Assembly (NCBI GenBank): GCA_017532425.1
Contig: JAFXJH010000118.1
Span: 1 to 37,347 of the forward strand
From: Clostridia bacterium
Lineage (GTDB): Bacteria; Bacillota; Clostridia; Oscillospirales; CAG-272
Direction of reading: 5' to 3'
DNA: 37,347 bases
This document shows, piece after piece, positions 6,706 to 14,497 of this stretch (positions are counted from its first letter, which is position 1; every line of letters begins with the position of its first letter). Under the pieces are notes generated by a model, which was given only the letters and a program-made list of their open reading frames with translations, searched no databases and was not told where the DNA came from. The position numbers were made by a program, and so were the translations under genes.

Positions 6706-7659
6706 TCAGTAATTTTCAAGCAGCGACTTGTAGAACTCCGAATAATCCTTGCGGTCCTTCGTCGTAAACTCGATCGCCTCGCGGGGGTGACGGTTAAGAA
6801 ACCCGGTGAACATATACTGAAGATCGTAGCCCCAGACTACGCCGTTTTCCCTGAGGGTGTGCATATACTTCTCGATGAACTTGAGAAGGTGATAGAGATT
6901 GTATTTCGGATTCTTGAGGAAGCCGAGGAGAAGCTCCATAGCACAGTTGCCCGCGCCGCGTCCCATACCCTGAACTGTGGCGTCAAGGTAGGAAACACCG
7001 TAGGACATCGTTTCAATAGTGTTTGCAAATGCGAGATTCAGGTTGTTGTGAGCGTGGAATCCGATCTTTTTGCCGCATTTTTCAGAAGCTTCGATGTATT
7101 CCTTTGCAAGCTCGCAAGCGTTTTCGGGGTAGAGAGAGCCGTAGCTGTCTACGAGATAGATAACGTCAACGCTTGTCTGCGCGAGCATCTCAAGCGCCTG
7201 CTCTATCTGATCGTTGTTTGCCTGCGAGATCGCCATAATGTTGCAGGTCGTTTCGTATCCGAGCTTGTGAAAATGCTCGATCATATCGATGGCCGCGGGA
7301 ATCTGATGAATATAGCACGCAACGCGTACCATATCGATAACGCTTTCGCTCTTGGGAAGAAAGTCGGTCTTGTAGTCGCACCTTCCGACGTCTGCCATAA
7401 CGGATATCTTCATATCAGAGGGGTTGTCTCCGACAATAGCGCGGATATCCTCTTCATTACAGAACTTCCATTTTCCGAATTCGCTCTCATCAAACATAGC
7501 CTTACTTGCGCGATAACCAAACTCCATATAATCTATTCCGCTCTTGACGTTAGTCTTGTAGAGCTCCTTGACAAATTCGTCGGTGAATTCAAAATTGTTG
7601 CAGAGACCTCCGTCTCTTATTGTGGCATCGAGAAGCTTTATATCATCTCTGACGCTCAT
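6706..7659 (-). CDS. HMGL-like (DRE-TIM) aldolase/metallolyase
   Basis: A 317-residue TIM-barrel protein of the HMG-CoA lyase / 4-hydroxy-2-oxovalerate aldolase superfamily, which cleaves or forms C-C bonds using a divalent metal. The signature LLDATIRDGG gives the metal Asp (D11) and catalytic Arg (R15). GFHAHNNLNLAFANT supplies the metal ligands H202 and H204, and GMGRGAGNCAMELLL is the C-terminal glycine-rich loop typical of the aldolase branch. The ATG at 7659 is chosen because AAGGAAAGG lies about 7 bases upstream; in-frame ATGs further 5' lack a site and sit in the promoter leader. The gene stands alone behind a strong promoter. I cannot decide between a 4-hydroxy-2-oxoacid aldolase and another substrate. 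Confidence 0.85.
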   Translation of the reverse strand: MSVRDDIKLLDATIRDGGLCNNFEFTDEFVKELYKTNVKSGIDYMEFGYRASKAMFDESEFGKWKFCNEEDIRAIVGDNPSDMKISVMADVGRCDYKTDFLPKSESVIDMVRVACYIHQIPAAIDMIEHFHKLGYETTCNIMAISQANNDQIEQALEMLAQTSVDVIYLVDSYGSLYPENACELAKEYIEASEKCGKKIGFHAHNNLNLAFANTIETMSYGVSYLDATVQGMGRGAGNCAMELLLGFLKNPKYNLYHLLKFIEKYMHTLRENGVVWGYDLQYMFTGFLNRHPREAIEFTTKDRKDYSEFYKSLLENY

Positions 7660-7725
7660 TAAATTGCCTTTCCTTACAGTCATTTTGTGTATCTCCGATC
7701 TTGTGCGATTTAAAAAGTGAAAAAT

Positions 7726-7754
7726 ATTATAACACGTCACGGCATTTTTTTCAA
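7726..7754 (-). promoter_or_regulatory. promoter of the DRE-TIM aldolase gene
   Basis: On the minus strand, -35 TTGAAA (7749-7754), 17-base spacer, -10 TATAAT (7726-7731). Confidence 0.8.
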
Positions 7755-7810
7755 GTACCTTTGATACTTTTGCTTGGCGAATTGAGATTTTATTTTTGCA
7801 AAAGAAAAAT

Positions 7811-7842
7811 AAAAACGCGAAGCTTTAAGGCTTCGCGTTTTT
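7811..7842 (-). terminator. terminator of the SRP operon
   Basis: AAAAACGCGAAGC (7811-7823) pairs perfectly with 7830-7842 around a 6-base loop. On the minus strand the stem ends in T-runs, 14 bases after the khpA stop. It shows that transcription of the ffh operon ends here. Confidence 0.88.
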
Positions 7843-7855
7843 GATCCTGACGATC

Positions 7856-8095
7856 TTACTTAATATTGACGATAACTCGTTTTCCTTCAAGATTTGCCGC
7901 CGATTTCATAACTGTACGGATAGCCTTGGCGATGCGACCGTGACGGCCGATAACCTTACCCATATCGTCGGGAGCAACACTAAGCTCGAAGGTCACACAG
8001 TCTTCGGTCTCGTCCGAAATTACGACCGTAACCTCATCCGGGCTGTCAACAAGAGACTTGGCCATATCGATGAGAATTTGCTTTAAATTGGCCAT
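7856..8095 (-). CDS. khpA: KhpA, KH-domain RNA-binding protein
   Basis: A 79-residue single KH-domain protein (formerly YlqC family). DDMGKVIGRHGRIAKAIRTV contains the RNA-gripping G-x-x-G loop (G50-R-H-G53). The family binds RNA, usually as a partner of KhpB/Jag, and influences cell size and division in Gram-positive bacteria. It is the last gene of ylxM-ffh-rpsP-khpA, 19 bases after rpsP, with an AACCGGAGGTAAAT-type Shine-Dalgarno. The terminator follows directly, so the rimM-trmD-rplS genes that continue this operon in Bacillus subtilis are absent here. Confidence 0.93.
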   Translation of the reverse strand: MANLKQILIDMAKSLVDSPDEVTVVISDETEDCVTFELSVAPDDMGKVIGRHGRIAKAIRTVMKSAANLEGKRVIVNIK

Positions 8096-8114
8096 TATTT
8101 ACCTCCGGTTGAGA

Positions 8115-8360
8115 TTATTTAATGATTTCGTTCTTCTTGAGAAGTGCCTTTACGGTTTCTGTGGGCTGAGCACCGTTCTTGATCCATGTTGTTGCCTTTT
8201 CAGCGTCGATCTTAACCTCTGCAGGGTTTGTCATAGGGTTGTAGTATCCGATCTCTTCGATGAATCTTCCGTCACGAGGGAATCTGGAATCTGCTACTAC
8301 GATGCGGTAGAAAGGGGTCTTCTTTGCGCCCATTCTTCTGAGTCTGATTTTAACTGCCAT
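8115..8360 (-). CDS. rpsP: 30S ribosomal protein S16
   Basis: An 81-residue S16 with the family opening [20 protein letters not shown] and [20 protein letters not shown], then the tail [18 protein letters not shown]. The frame extends 5 codons upstream, but the true start is the ATG at 8360: TTTTGGAGGAAC lies just before it and all S16 proteins begin at this Met. S16 binds 16S rRNA early in small-subunit assembly. It lies between ffh and khpA, the conserved Bacillota order. Confidence 0.97.
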   Translation of the reverse strand: MAVKIRLRRMGAKKTPFYRIVVADSRFPRDGRFIEEIGYYNPMTNPAEVKIDAEKATTWIKNGAQPTETVKALLKKNEIIK

Positions 8361-8412
8361 TTTTTGTTCCTCCAAAAATAAATGAAATTTATAATTTTTT
8401 TAATTTTTTATG

Positions 8413-9747
8413 TTAAAAAGGGAGATTGAATCTGCCTTTTTTGCCGAATTTACCCGATGACAATTGCTTCATCATCTTGTTTACCTGATCAAACTGCTTG
8501 AGCAGTCTGTTCACTGCCTCGACCGAGGTTCCGCTGCCCTTGGCTATTCTGACCTTGCGCGAATAGTTGAGTATATCGGGGCGGCGTCTTTCCTTCATTG
8601 TCATTGATCTTATGATCGCTTCGGTCTGCGCGATAGCCTTTTCGTCGACCTTTGCATCGGCGAGCTGACCGGGCTTTACTCCGGGGATCATACCCGCAAG
8701 CTCTTCAAGCGAGCCCATATTTCTTATCTGAGCGAACTGCTCGAGATAATCGTCAAGCGTGAATGAGGACTCCATAAGCTTCTTTTCAAGCTCTGCCGCC
8801 TTCTTTTCGTCGAATGCCTGCTCTGCCTTTTCGATAAGGGTGAGCATATCGCCCATACCGAGAATCCTCGAAGCCATTCTGTCGGGGTAGAAGGGCTCGA
8901 TAGTGTCGAGCTTTTCGCCCGTACCGACGAATTTGATCGGTTTTCCCGTGATATATTTTACCGAAAGTGCCGCACCGCCTCGGGTATCGCCGTCGACCTT
9001 TGTGAGTACGACGCCCGTGATACCGACCTGCTTATTGAAGGCATCCGCAACCTCGACCGCTACCTGACCTGTCATAGCATCGACAACGAGAAGGACTTCG
9101 GTGGGATCTACCTCGTTTCTGATATCTTCAAGCTCGCCCATAAGCTTTTCGTCGATCTGAAGACGTCCAGCGGTATCGATAAATACCATATCGTTTCCGT
9201 TCTTTTCGGCGAATTTGAGAGCTTCTCTCGATATCTTTACCGGACTTTCCTTGTCACCGAGCGTGAAAACGGGGATGTCAAGCTGTGCGCCGACCGTCTG
9301 GAGCTGTGTAATAGCCGCGGGACGGTAAACGTCGCAGGCTACGAGCAGAGGACGCTTGCCCTGCTTCTTGAAATATCCCGCGATCTTAGCCGCGTGGGTC
9401 GTTTTACCTGCACCCTGAAGACCGACCATCATAATTACCGTGGGCGGCTTGGGAGCGATGGTCAGCTTTTCGACCGTGCCTCCCATAAGTGAGGTGAGCT
9501 CTTCATTTACTATTTTTATTATCTGCTGCTCTGCCATCAGGCTTTCGAGAACCTGAGCACCGACAGCTCTTTCGGTTACTATTTTAACGAAGTCTTTGAC
9601 AACCTTATAGTTAACGTCCGCTTCGAGGAGCGCAAGCTTTACCTCGCGCATTCCCGCTTTAACGTCCGCTTCGGTAAGTTTGCCCTTGCTTCTGAACTTC
9701 TTGAAAGCGTTGCCGAGCTTTTCGGCGAGGCTTTGGAAGACTGCCAT
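8413..9747 (-). CDS. ffh: signal recognition particle protein Ffh (SRP54)
   Basis: A 444-residue SRP GTPase of full length. The N domain (1-about 95) is followed by the G domain with P-loop GLQGAGKTT (109-117), DTAGR switch and TKVDGD guanine motif. The M domain (about 300-444) binds SRP RNA and signal peptides, with ADAKVDEKAIAQTEAIIRSM and RIAKGSGTSVEAVNRLL. It is shorter at the C-terminus than some Ffh proteins but complete. It delivers nascent membrane proteins to FtsY and SecYEG. It lies 25 bases after ylxM, its usual partner gene, and is co-transcribed with rpsP and khpA. Confidence 0.97.
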   Translation of the reverse strand: MAVFQSLAEKLGNAFKKFRSKGKLTEADVKAGMREVKLALLEADVNYKVVKDFVKIVTERAVGAQVLESLMAEQQIIKIVNEELTSLMGGTVEKLTIAPKPPTVIMMVGLQGAGKTTHAAKIAGYFKKQGKRPLLVACDVYRPAAITQLQTVGAQLDIPVFTLGDKESPVKISREALKFAEKNGNDMVFIDTAGRLQIDEKLMGELEDIRNEVDPTEVLLVVDAMTGQVAVEVADAFNKQVGITGVVLTKVDGDTRGGAALSVKYITGKPIKFVGTGEKLDTIEPFYPDRMASRILGMGDMLTLIEKAEQAFDEKKAAELEKKLMESSFTLDDYLEQFAQIRNMGSLEELAGMIPGVKPGQLADAKVDEKAIAQTEAIIRSMTMKERRRPDILNYSRKVRIAKGSGTSVEAVNRLLKQFDQVNKMMKQLSSGKFGKKGRFNLPF

Positions 9748-9772
9748 AAACTTTTACCTCCGGGTAAGCGTT

Positions 9773-10120
9773 TCAGTTTTCCGCTTTTTCAAGCGAAATT
9801 AATATATCGTCTGCACATTCCCGCGTGATCTTTCCTTCGCCCGAGAGACGTGCTATCTTGTCTTTTACGTCGGACAGTATCTGCTTTCTCGTTTCGTAAA
9901 GCTTCTGCAGTCCGAGCTTTTCCTCGTATTCGATGAGAATACTTTCTGCTTTTCTTATACATTCGCTGACGCCCTGACGGGTTATACCGGTGAGCTCGGA
10001 GATCTCTCCGAGAGAGAGGTCGTCGTTTCGGTAAAGATCGACTATCTCGCGCTGTCTTTCTGTCAGCAGAGGACCGTAGCAGTCAAGCAGCAGGGAAATG
10101 TTCACACCCTTTTCAAGCAT
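9773..10120 (-). CDS. ylxM: YlxM/p13 family SRP-associated helix-turn-helix protein
   Basis: A 115-residue UPF0122 (YlxM) protein. The first about 65 residues are a sigma-region-4-like helix-turn-helix (YGPLLTERQREIVDLYRNDD, then LSLGEISELTGITRQGVSEC), followed by a long charged helix. YlxM is the first gene of ffh operons in Bacillota; in streptococci it binds the SRP and modulates its GTPase (family knowledge). The start at 10120 has a GGAAGGACGG site. It is driven by a consensus promoter just upstream. Confidence 0.93.
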   Translation of the reverse strand: MLEKGVNISLLLDCYGPLLTERQREIVDLYRNDDLSLGEISELTGITRQGVSECIRKAESILIEYEEKLGLQKLYETRKQILSDVKDKIARLSGEGKITRECADDILISLEKAEN

Positions 10121-10176
10121 AACCGAGACCGTCCTTCCGAGTGAATGTTTTGGCTGTAAAGCAAATCACTTGACAG

Positions 10177-10205
10177 ATTATATCACACTAATCTTCGTTT
10201 GTCAA
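10177..10205 (-). promoter_or_regulatory. consensus promoter of the ylxM-ffh-rpsP-khpA operon
   Basis: On the minus strand, a perfect TTGACA (10200-10205), 17-base spacer and a perfect TATAAT (10177-10182). Between it and the facing promoter at 10307 (10206-10306) nothing else is visible. Confidence 0.92.
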
Positions 10206-10306
10206 TAGTTTTTATGGCATTTTTGTTAAAAATCTGCAACTTTTACTGTGCAAAAGTCACAAACCCCTCTGCTTTTCAAAAAAAATAAAGGTACTGCAAA
10301 AGATAA

Positions 10307-10335
10307 TTGACAAAAGCGTCAAATAGTGCTATAAT
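10307..10335 (+). promoter_or_regulatory. consensus promoter of the rfbB-led operon
   Basis: A perfect TTGACA (10307-10312), 17-base spacer and TATAAT (10330-10335), giving a leader of about 80 nt before rfbB. No riboswitch fold was recognised in that leader. Confidence 0.92.
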
Positions 10336-10423
10336 CTAAAATAAGGATAATATCGGAAACTGTGGATTTTTTAATAAAATCAGACCGGTTTTCTTTGAAA
10401 CTGTTTTTACGGAGGATCTGATC

Positions 10424-11386
10424 TTGACTTTACTGATAACGGGCGGCTGCGGATTTATAGGCAGTGCGTTTCTTCTCGGTCATATAGAAGCATTTCCTCA
10501 CGACCGGGTTGTCTGTCTTGACAAAATGACCTATGCCGCGATAAAGAACATCCCCGATATCGTCGGCGCTATGTCTGAAAATTTCAGATTCGTAAAGGGC
10601 GATATCGCGGACAGAGAATGTGTTTTCAGACTTTTCGAGGAGGAGCGTCCGGACGCCGTAGTGAATTTTGCGGCTGAAACGCACGTTGACCGCTCGATAA
10701 ATGATCCGCAGGACTTTGTAAGATCGAATTTCGTCGGTGTAAGCGTCCTGCTTGATGCCTGCGTGAAATACTCTGTAAAGCGCTTTCATCAGATATCGAC
10801 AGACGAGGTCTACGGAGAATATTTTTCCTCATCGGACGAGGGCTTTGACGAGGAGGCTCGTCTTCTGCCTTCAAGTCCTTATTCTGCCACAAAGGCTTCG
10901 GCTGATATGCTCGCGCTGTCATACGCAAGGACGTACAAGCTTTTCGTGACAGTATCGAGAAGCGCAAACACATACGGACCGCGTCAGAATCCCGAAAAGC
11001 TTATTCCGAAGACGATCACAAATCTTCTTACGGGCAAAAAGGTGCCCGTTATGGGAAACGGTCTTAACCGCCGCGATTGGCTGTACGTCACAGACCACTG
11101 CAAGGCGGTGGAGGCGATACTTAAATACGGTCAGCCGGGCGAAATATACAACGTTTCGGGAGAGAGGGAAGAATACAACATTGATATCGTCAGAAAGCTT
11201 ATCTCCCTGCTCGGAAAGGACGAGAGCTGTATAGAATTCGTCCCCGAAAGAGCGGGACACGATGACAGATATCTCGTTGACAGCAAAAAGCTCGAATCTC
11301 TCGGCTGGAAGCACGAAATTCCGCTTGAAAAAGGAATTTTGGATACCGTGAAATGGTATCTTGAAAATTATAAAACGCTTATATAA
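10424..11386 (+). CDS. rfbB: dTDP-glucose 4,6-dehydratase
   Basis: A 320-residue extended short-chain dehydrogenase of the RmlB type, which converts dTDP-glucose to dTDP-4-keto-6-deoxyglucose, the entry to dTDP-rhamnose and other deoxysugars. It has the NAD loop GGCGFIG (7-13), ETHVDRSI, the catalytic STDEVYGE (T126-D127-E128) and PYSATKAS (Y153...K157); NTYGPRQ and NRRDWLYVTDHC are the sugar-nucleotide region. The start codon is TTG at 10424, supported by GGAGG with 8-base spacing. It is the first gene of an operon with Nudix, mntP, SIS and GNAT genes. rmlA, rmlC and rmlD are not next to it, which is unusual. A related UDP-sugar epimerase is less likely because the T-D-E triad is intact. Confidence 0.88.
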   Translation: MTLLITGGCGFIGSAFLLGHIEAFPHDRVVCLDKMTYAAIKNIPDIVGAMSENFRFVKGDIADRECVFRLFEEERPDAVVNFAAETHVDRSINDPQDFVRSNFVGVSVLLDACVKYSVKRFHQISTDEVYGEYFSSSDEGFDEEARLLPSSPYSATKASADMLALSYARTYKLFVTVSRSANTYGPRQNPEKLIPKTITNLLTGKKVPVMGNGLNRRDWLYVTDHCKAVEAILKYGQPGEIYNVSGEREEYNIDIVRKLISLLGKDESCIEFVPERAGHDDRYLVDSKKLESLGWKHEIPLEKGILDTVKWYLENYKTLI

Positions 11387-11419
11387 ATACTAAAGAAAGG
11401 AGCCGACCGCTCGGTCGGG

Positions 11420-11947
11420 ATGCCGAAAATGAAAGAATTCTGGGACGTTTATGATGCAGACGGCAATTTGATATCCGACCGTGTAAAGGAGCGCGGCAAG
11501 CACGACCTTGCCCCCGATGAATATCATCTCGTCGTTTTTGCCTGGATAATCAACGATAAAAACGAGTTTATCATATCGCGCCGTCAAAAGGGTCGGATCT
11601 TTGCGGGAAAATGGGAATGCACGGGCGGTTGCGCTCTTGCAGGCGATACCTCTATCTCCGCGGCAATACGCGAGGTAAAGGAGGAGCTTGGACTCACACT
11701 TTTGCCCGAGGACGGCGAGCTCTTCAAAAGATACAGAAGGGAATACCCCTTGTGGGCGCGCGCTATATGCGATGTCTGGGTGTTCAGAAAGAATTTTGAG
11801 CTTTCGGATATGAAGCTTCAGTCCGAGGAGGTCAGCGAAGCGAAATTTGTGAGCGCGGATGAGCTGCTCGAAATATTCGGAAGCGGCTCTTATAAAAAAA
11901 GATACGAATATCTCCCCGCGCTTGTAAAGAAATATATACGTAAATAA
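11420..11947 (+). CDS. Nudix hydrolase
   Basis: A 175-residue Nudix protein. The box reads GCALAGD, seven residues, then REVKEELGL, so the metal-binding R-E-x-x-E-E core is intact while the first box Glu is Asp. The N-terminus (EFWDVYDADGNLISDRVKER) resembles the YfcD/IDI-like branch, which acts on nucleotide or isoprenoid diphosphates (inference). Two ATGs (11420 and 11429) are possible. The nearest Shine-Dalgarno AAAGGAG (11396-11402) is 17 bases before the first, and the gap is filled by a perfect hairpin CCGACC-gctc-GGTCGG (11403-11418) that would bring site and start together or regulate access. It is second gene of the rfbB operon, 33 bases after rfbB. Confidence 0.88.
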   Translation: MPKMKEFWDVYDADGNLISDRVKERGKHDLAPDEYHLVVFAWIINDKNEFIISRRQKGRIFAGKWECTGGCALAGDTSISAAIREVKEELGLTLLPEDGELFKRYRREYPLWARAICDVWVFRKNFELSDMKLQSEEVSEAKFVSADELLEIFGSGSYKKRYEYLPALVKKYIRK

Positions 11948-11994
11948 TAGAATTAATATAAATTGAATCTGTTGAATTTAAGGAAGAATTTTGT

Positions 11995-12573
11995 ATGGGA
12001 CTAGCAGAGCTTTTCCTTGTGGCGGTCGGACTTTCGATGGATGCGTTTGCCGTTGCCGTTTGCAAGGGACTCAATATGAGCAAAATAAACTATAAAAGAG
12101 GAGCGCTTATCGCTCTCTTTTTCGGCGTTTTTCAGGCACTTATGCCCCTTATCGGTTGGATACTGGGGGTACAGTTTGAGGAATATATCGTATCGGTGGA
12201 TCATTGGGTCGCTTTTGTTCTTCTCGGATTCATCGGCGGAAAAATGATAGCCGAAGCCTTTGAAAAGGACAAGGAGGAGTGCGACTGTCAGGATAAATTC
12301 AGCATAGGCGAGCTCTTTGTTCTTGCGATAGCGACAAGCATAGACGCTCTTGCGGTCGGGATCACCTTTGCGCTTATTGCGCCGAGCATCGGTATAGGAG
12401 GCGCGGTCACACTTATCGGCGTAACGACCTTTTTACTCTCTCTTGTCGGAGTTATCATCGGAAATAAATTCGGAGCAAAATACAAAAAGCGCGCCGAGCT
12501 TGCGGGAGGTATAATTCTCTGCCTTATGGGGCTGAAAATACTTCTCGAGCATCTTGGAATCATAAGCTTTTAA
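11995..12573 (+). CDS. mntP: manganese efflux pump MntP
   Basis: A 192-residue inner-membrane protein with six hydrophobic segments in two inverted halves. Each half carries the MntP aspartate motif: [14 protein letters not shown] (first helix) and [14 protein letters not shown] (fourth helix). A cytoplasmic loop around residue 90-100 is acidic and has a C-x-C. It exports Mn2+ and protects against manganese excess. The Mn-sensing yybP-ykoY riboswitch that often precedes mntP is not seen, and the 47-base gap is too short for it, so expression follows the upstream operon promoter. The ATG has AAGGAAG upstream. Confidence 0.93.
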   Translation: MGLAELFLVAVGLSMDAFAVAVCKGLNMSKINYKRGALIALFFGVFQALMPLIGWILGVQFEEYIVSVDHWVAFVLLGFIGGKMIAEAFEKDKEECDCQDKFSIGELFVLAIATSIDALAVGITFALIAPSIGIGGAVTLIGVTTFLLSLVGVIIGNKFGAKYKKRAELAGGIILCLMGLKILLEHLGIISF

Positions 12574-12611
12574 ATAAATTCAACTTTTGAGCTGTTACGG
12601 AGGAAAATAAA

Positions 12612-13661
12612 ATGGCAGGAACAAAAATGCACAGCGAAATTCTCGAAAATCCGAGAGTTATAGCAGGACTTGAAAAAGCAAACAAGGAAACTCTCGTCTC
12701 TCTTGCAAACGAGCTTAAGGCTCGCGGAGTAAAGCATATCACCTTTGCGGCAAGAGGAACTTCCGACCATGCATCTATATACGGTCAGTATCTTATGACT
12801 ATTCTCGGCGGCAAGGTGGCCGCTCTTGCAACACCCTCGGCTCTTACTGTGTACGGAGGAGAGCCTCAGTTTTCGAAGGACGATCTTGTTATCGGCGTTT
12901 CGCAGTCGGGCGCGGCAGAGGACGTGCTCTCGGTAATCGAGGCTGGTAAAAAGGGAGGCGCCGTAGTAGTCGCTATAACGAATCACGCGGACAGCAAAAT
13001 GGCAAAGGCGGCAGAATGGCATCTCGACTGCGCGGCAGGCGAGGAATACGCTCTTGCGGCTACGAAGACCTTTATAGGCGAGATAGGACTTATCTGCCTG
13101 CTTGCGGCATACTGGTTTGACAACAGCGAGCTTCTTGAGTCCTTCAGAAAGCTTCCCGAGATTCTCTCGGAAACAGTTGCTCAGCTTGAAAACAGCATAG
13201 AAAATATCGCACAGAGATATATCTACTCAAACGACGGATTTATCCTCAGCAGAGGAATATCCTATCCCATCGCGCTTGAGGCTTCGCTCAAGGTGCAGGA
13301 GACCTGCTTTATAAGAATGAAGGGATATGCCGTATCCGATTTCTATCACGGACCCTTCGCGCAGGTCGATAAGGGTACAGCGGTCATCGTTTACGCGCCC
13401 GAAGGAAAGGCTATAAAGGACAACCTTGCAGTTATCGACCGCCTTACGGGAATGGAGGTCGATCCTCTCGTCGTTACCGATTCAAAGGAGATCGCGGAAA
13501 AGTACAGATTCTCCTGCCTGCTTCCCTCGACGGGTAACGAATTTACGTCGGTTTTCGTAATGGCTGTTTTCGCGCAGCTCTTCTCTGAAAAGCTGTGCAC
13601 GCTGCGCAACCTCGATCCCGACGTTTCGAGAAACCTGAAGAAGGTTACGGTTACGAAGTAA
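12612..13661 (+). CDS. double-SIS sugar-phosphate isomerase/deaminase (GlmS-C/NagB-II-like)
   Basis: A 349-residue protein made of two SIS phosphosugar-binding domains, equal to the isomerase half of GlmS without its N-terminal glutaminase. First SIS: FAARGTSDHASIYGQYL, then VIGVSQSGAAEDVLSVIEAG with the Ser-rich phosphate loop. Second SIS: FILSRGISYPIALEASLKVQ followed by ETCFIRMKGYAVSDFYHGP. It opens with MHSEILENPRV, the helix seen in GlmS and NagB-II proteins. The likely reaction is deamination/isomerisation of glucosamine-6-phosphate to fructose-6-phosphate (NagB-II); a deglycase for another amino sugar is possible. GGAGG precedes the ATG. It lies in the rfbB operon and is followed after 3 bases by a GNAT gene. 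Confidence 0.86.
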   Translation: MAGTKMHSEILENPRVIAGLEKANKETLVSLANELKARGVKHITFAARGTSDHASIYGQYLMTILGGKVAALATPSALTVYGGEPQFSKDDLVIGVSQSGAAEDVLSVIEAGKKGGAVVVAITNHADSKMAKAAEWHLDCAAGEEYALAATKTFIGEIGLICLLAAYWFDNSELLESFRKLPEILSETVAQLENSIENIAQRYIYSNDGFILSRGISYPIALEASLKVQETCFIRMKGYAVSDFYHGPFAQVDKGTAVIVYAPEGKAIKDNLAVIDRLTGMEVDPLVVTDSKEIAEKYRFSCLLPSTGNEFTSVFVMAVFAQLFSEKLCTLRNLDPDVSRNLKKVTVTK

Positions 13662-13664
13662 TAT

Positions 13665-14354
13665 ATGAAAATTTCAGTAATAACCGAAAAAGAAAAGAAT
13701 ATATTCAAAAGCGGCTATCCTATGATAGTCCCTTTTCTTGTCACCGAATACTACGACGGCCTTGAGATAGAGGTTTATTCGGGCGTGAAGAGCTTCTCAA
13801 AAAAACTCGTAAAAAGGTACGGAAAAGAGATCTTTTCGGATGAAGCACTCACCATTCTTACCGATGAACTCGAAAAATACGCCGACCTTCACGGATATGA
13901 GGGCGAAAAGCACGAAAGACTCCGCTGGTACCACTCCTTTTCGATGAGAAGCGCGGAAAATCTCGACACCTCGGCTATTTTGCCGTCGAGCGTAAAGATC
14001 GAGGAGGATGTCTGCATAAACCGTACGACGCTTGAGGTCGGCGAAAATCTCGAAAAGAATATACCGATGTTTGCGACTATCGCAGACGGACAGATAGTTT
14101 CAATGGCGTGCGTAAACGAGTACAGCGAGGGTCAGAGAATGCTCGAAATTACTGTAGAGACCTCGCCCGCATACCGCAAAAAAGGCTATGCGCGCTCAAA
14201 TACCGCCGCTCTTGCAAAATATCTTATCGAAAACGGATACAGCGTAGCCTACTGTTGCAGCCGCTATAATATCGGCTCGGAGCGTATTGCCCGCTCGCTC
14301 GGATTTGACTACGTCGGCAGGTTTTACGCGTATAATGCGTATAAGAAGAATTAG
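13665..14354 (+). CDS. GNAT family N-acetyltransferase
   Basis: A 229-residue protein. The last about 110 residues are a GNAT fold: IVSMACVNEYSE, then the acetyl-CoA loop ETSPAYRKKGYARSNTAAL (R-K-K-G-Y-A standing for R/Q-x-x-G-x-A) and YCCSRYNIGSERIARSLGF. The N-terminal about 110 residues are a charged helical domain I do not recognise. It starts 3 bases after the SIS gene with no clear Shine-Dalgarno, so translation is probably coupled. It is the last gene of the operon, with a terminator 9 bases after the stop. Acetylation of an amino sugar or of a protein would both fit; the substrate is unknown. Confidence 0.82.
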   Translation: MKISVITEKEKNIFKSGYPMIVPFLVTEYYDGLEIEVYSGVKSFSKKLVKRYGKEIFSDEALTILTDELEKYADLHGYEGEKHERLRWYHSFSMRSAENLDTSAILPSSVKIEEDVCINRTTLEVGENLEKNIPMFATIADGQIVSMACVNEYSEGQRMLEITVETSPAYRKKGYARSNTAALAKYLIENGYSVAYCCSRYNIGSERIARSLGFDYVGRFYAYNAYKKN

Positions 14355-14362
14355 TATAAAAC

Positions 14363-14407
14363 AACAGCGTGATGCTTTTTAGGCGGCACGCTGTTTTGCT
14401 TTTTTCT
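14363..14407 (+). terminator. terminator of the rfbB-to-GNAT operon
   Basis: AACAGCGTG (14363-14371) pairs with CACGCTGTT (14387-14395), followed by TTGCTTTTTT. Confidence 0.85.
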
Positions 14408-14487
14408 CTTCAGTAAAGTTTTTGAAGTTCTTAGAAACTTTTTTCAAAAAGTTTCTAAGCGGGTTCCAAGGGCAGAGCCCTTGACGT
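14408..14487 (+). repeat. composite double-hairpin repeat, copy B
   Basis: In order: CAGTAAAGTTTTTGAA, hairpin CTTAGAAACTTTTT/AAAAAGTTTCTAAG (14430-14459), then hairpin CAAGGGC-aga-GCCCTTG (14467-14483). It is the reverse orientation of the module at 3443-3535, with small compensated differences in the stems. It lies between the converging operons. Confidence 0.7.
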
Positions 14488-14497
14488 CGACACCCGG

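Noticed and set aside
11948..11994. Mn-sensing yybP-ykoY riboswitch before mntP
   Set aside because: The gap is only 47 bases, too short for that riboswitch, and no matching structure is seen further upstream.
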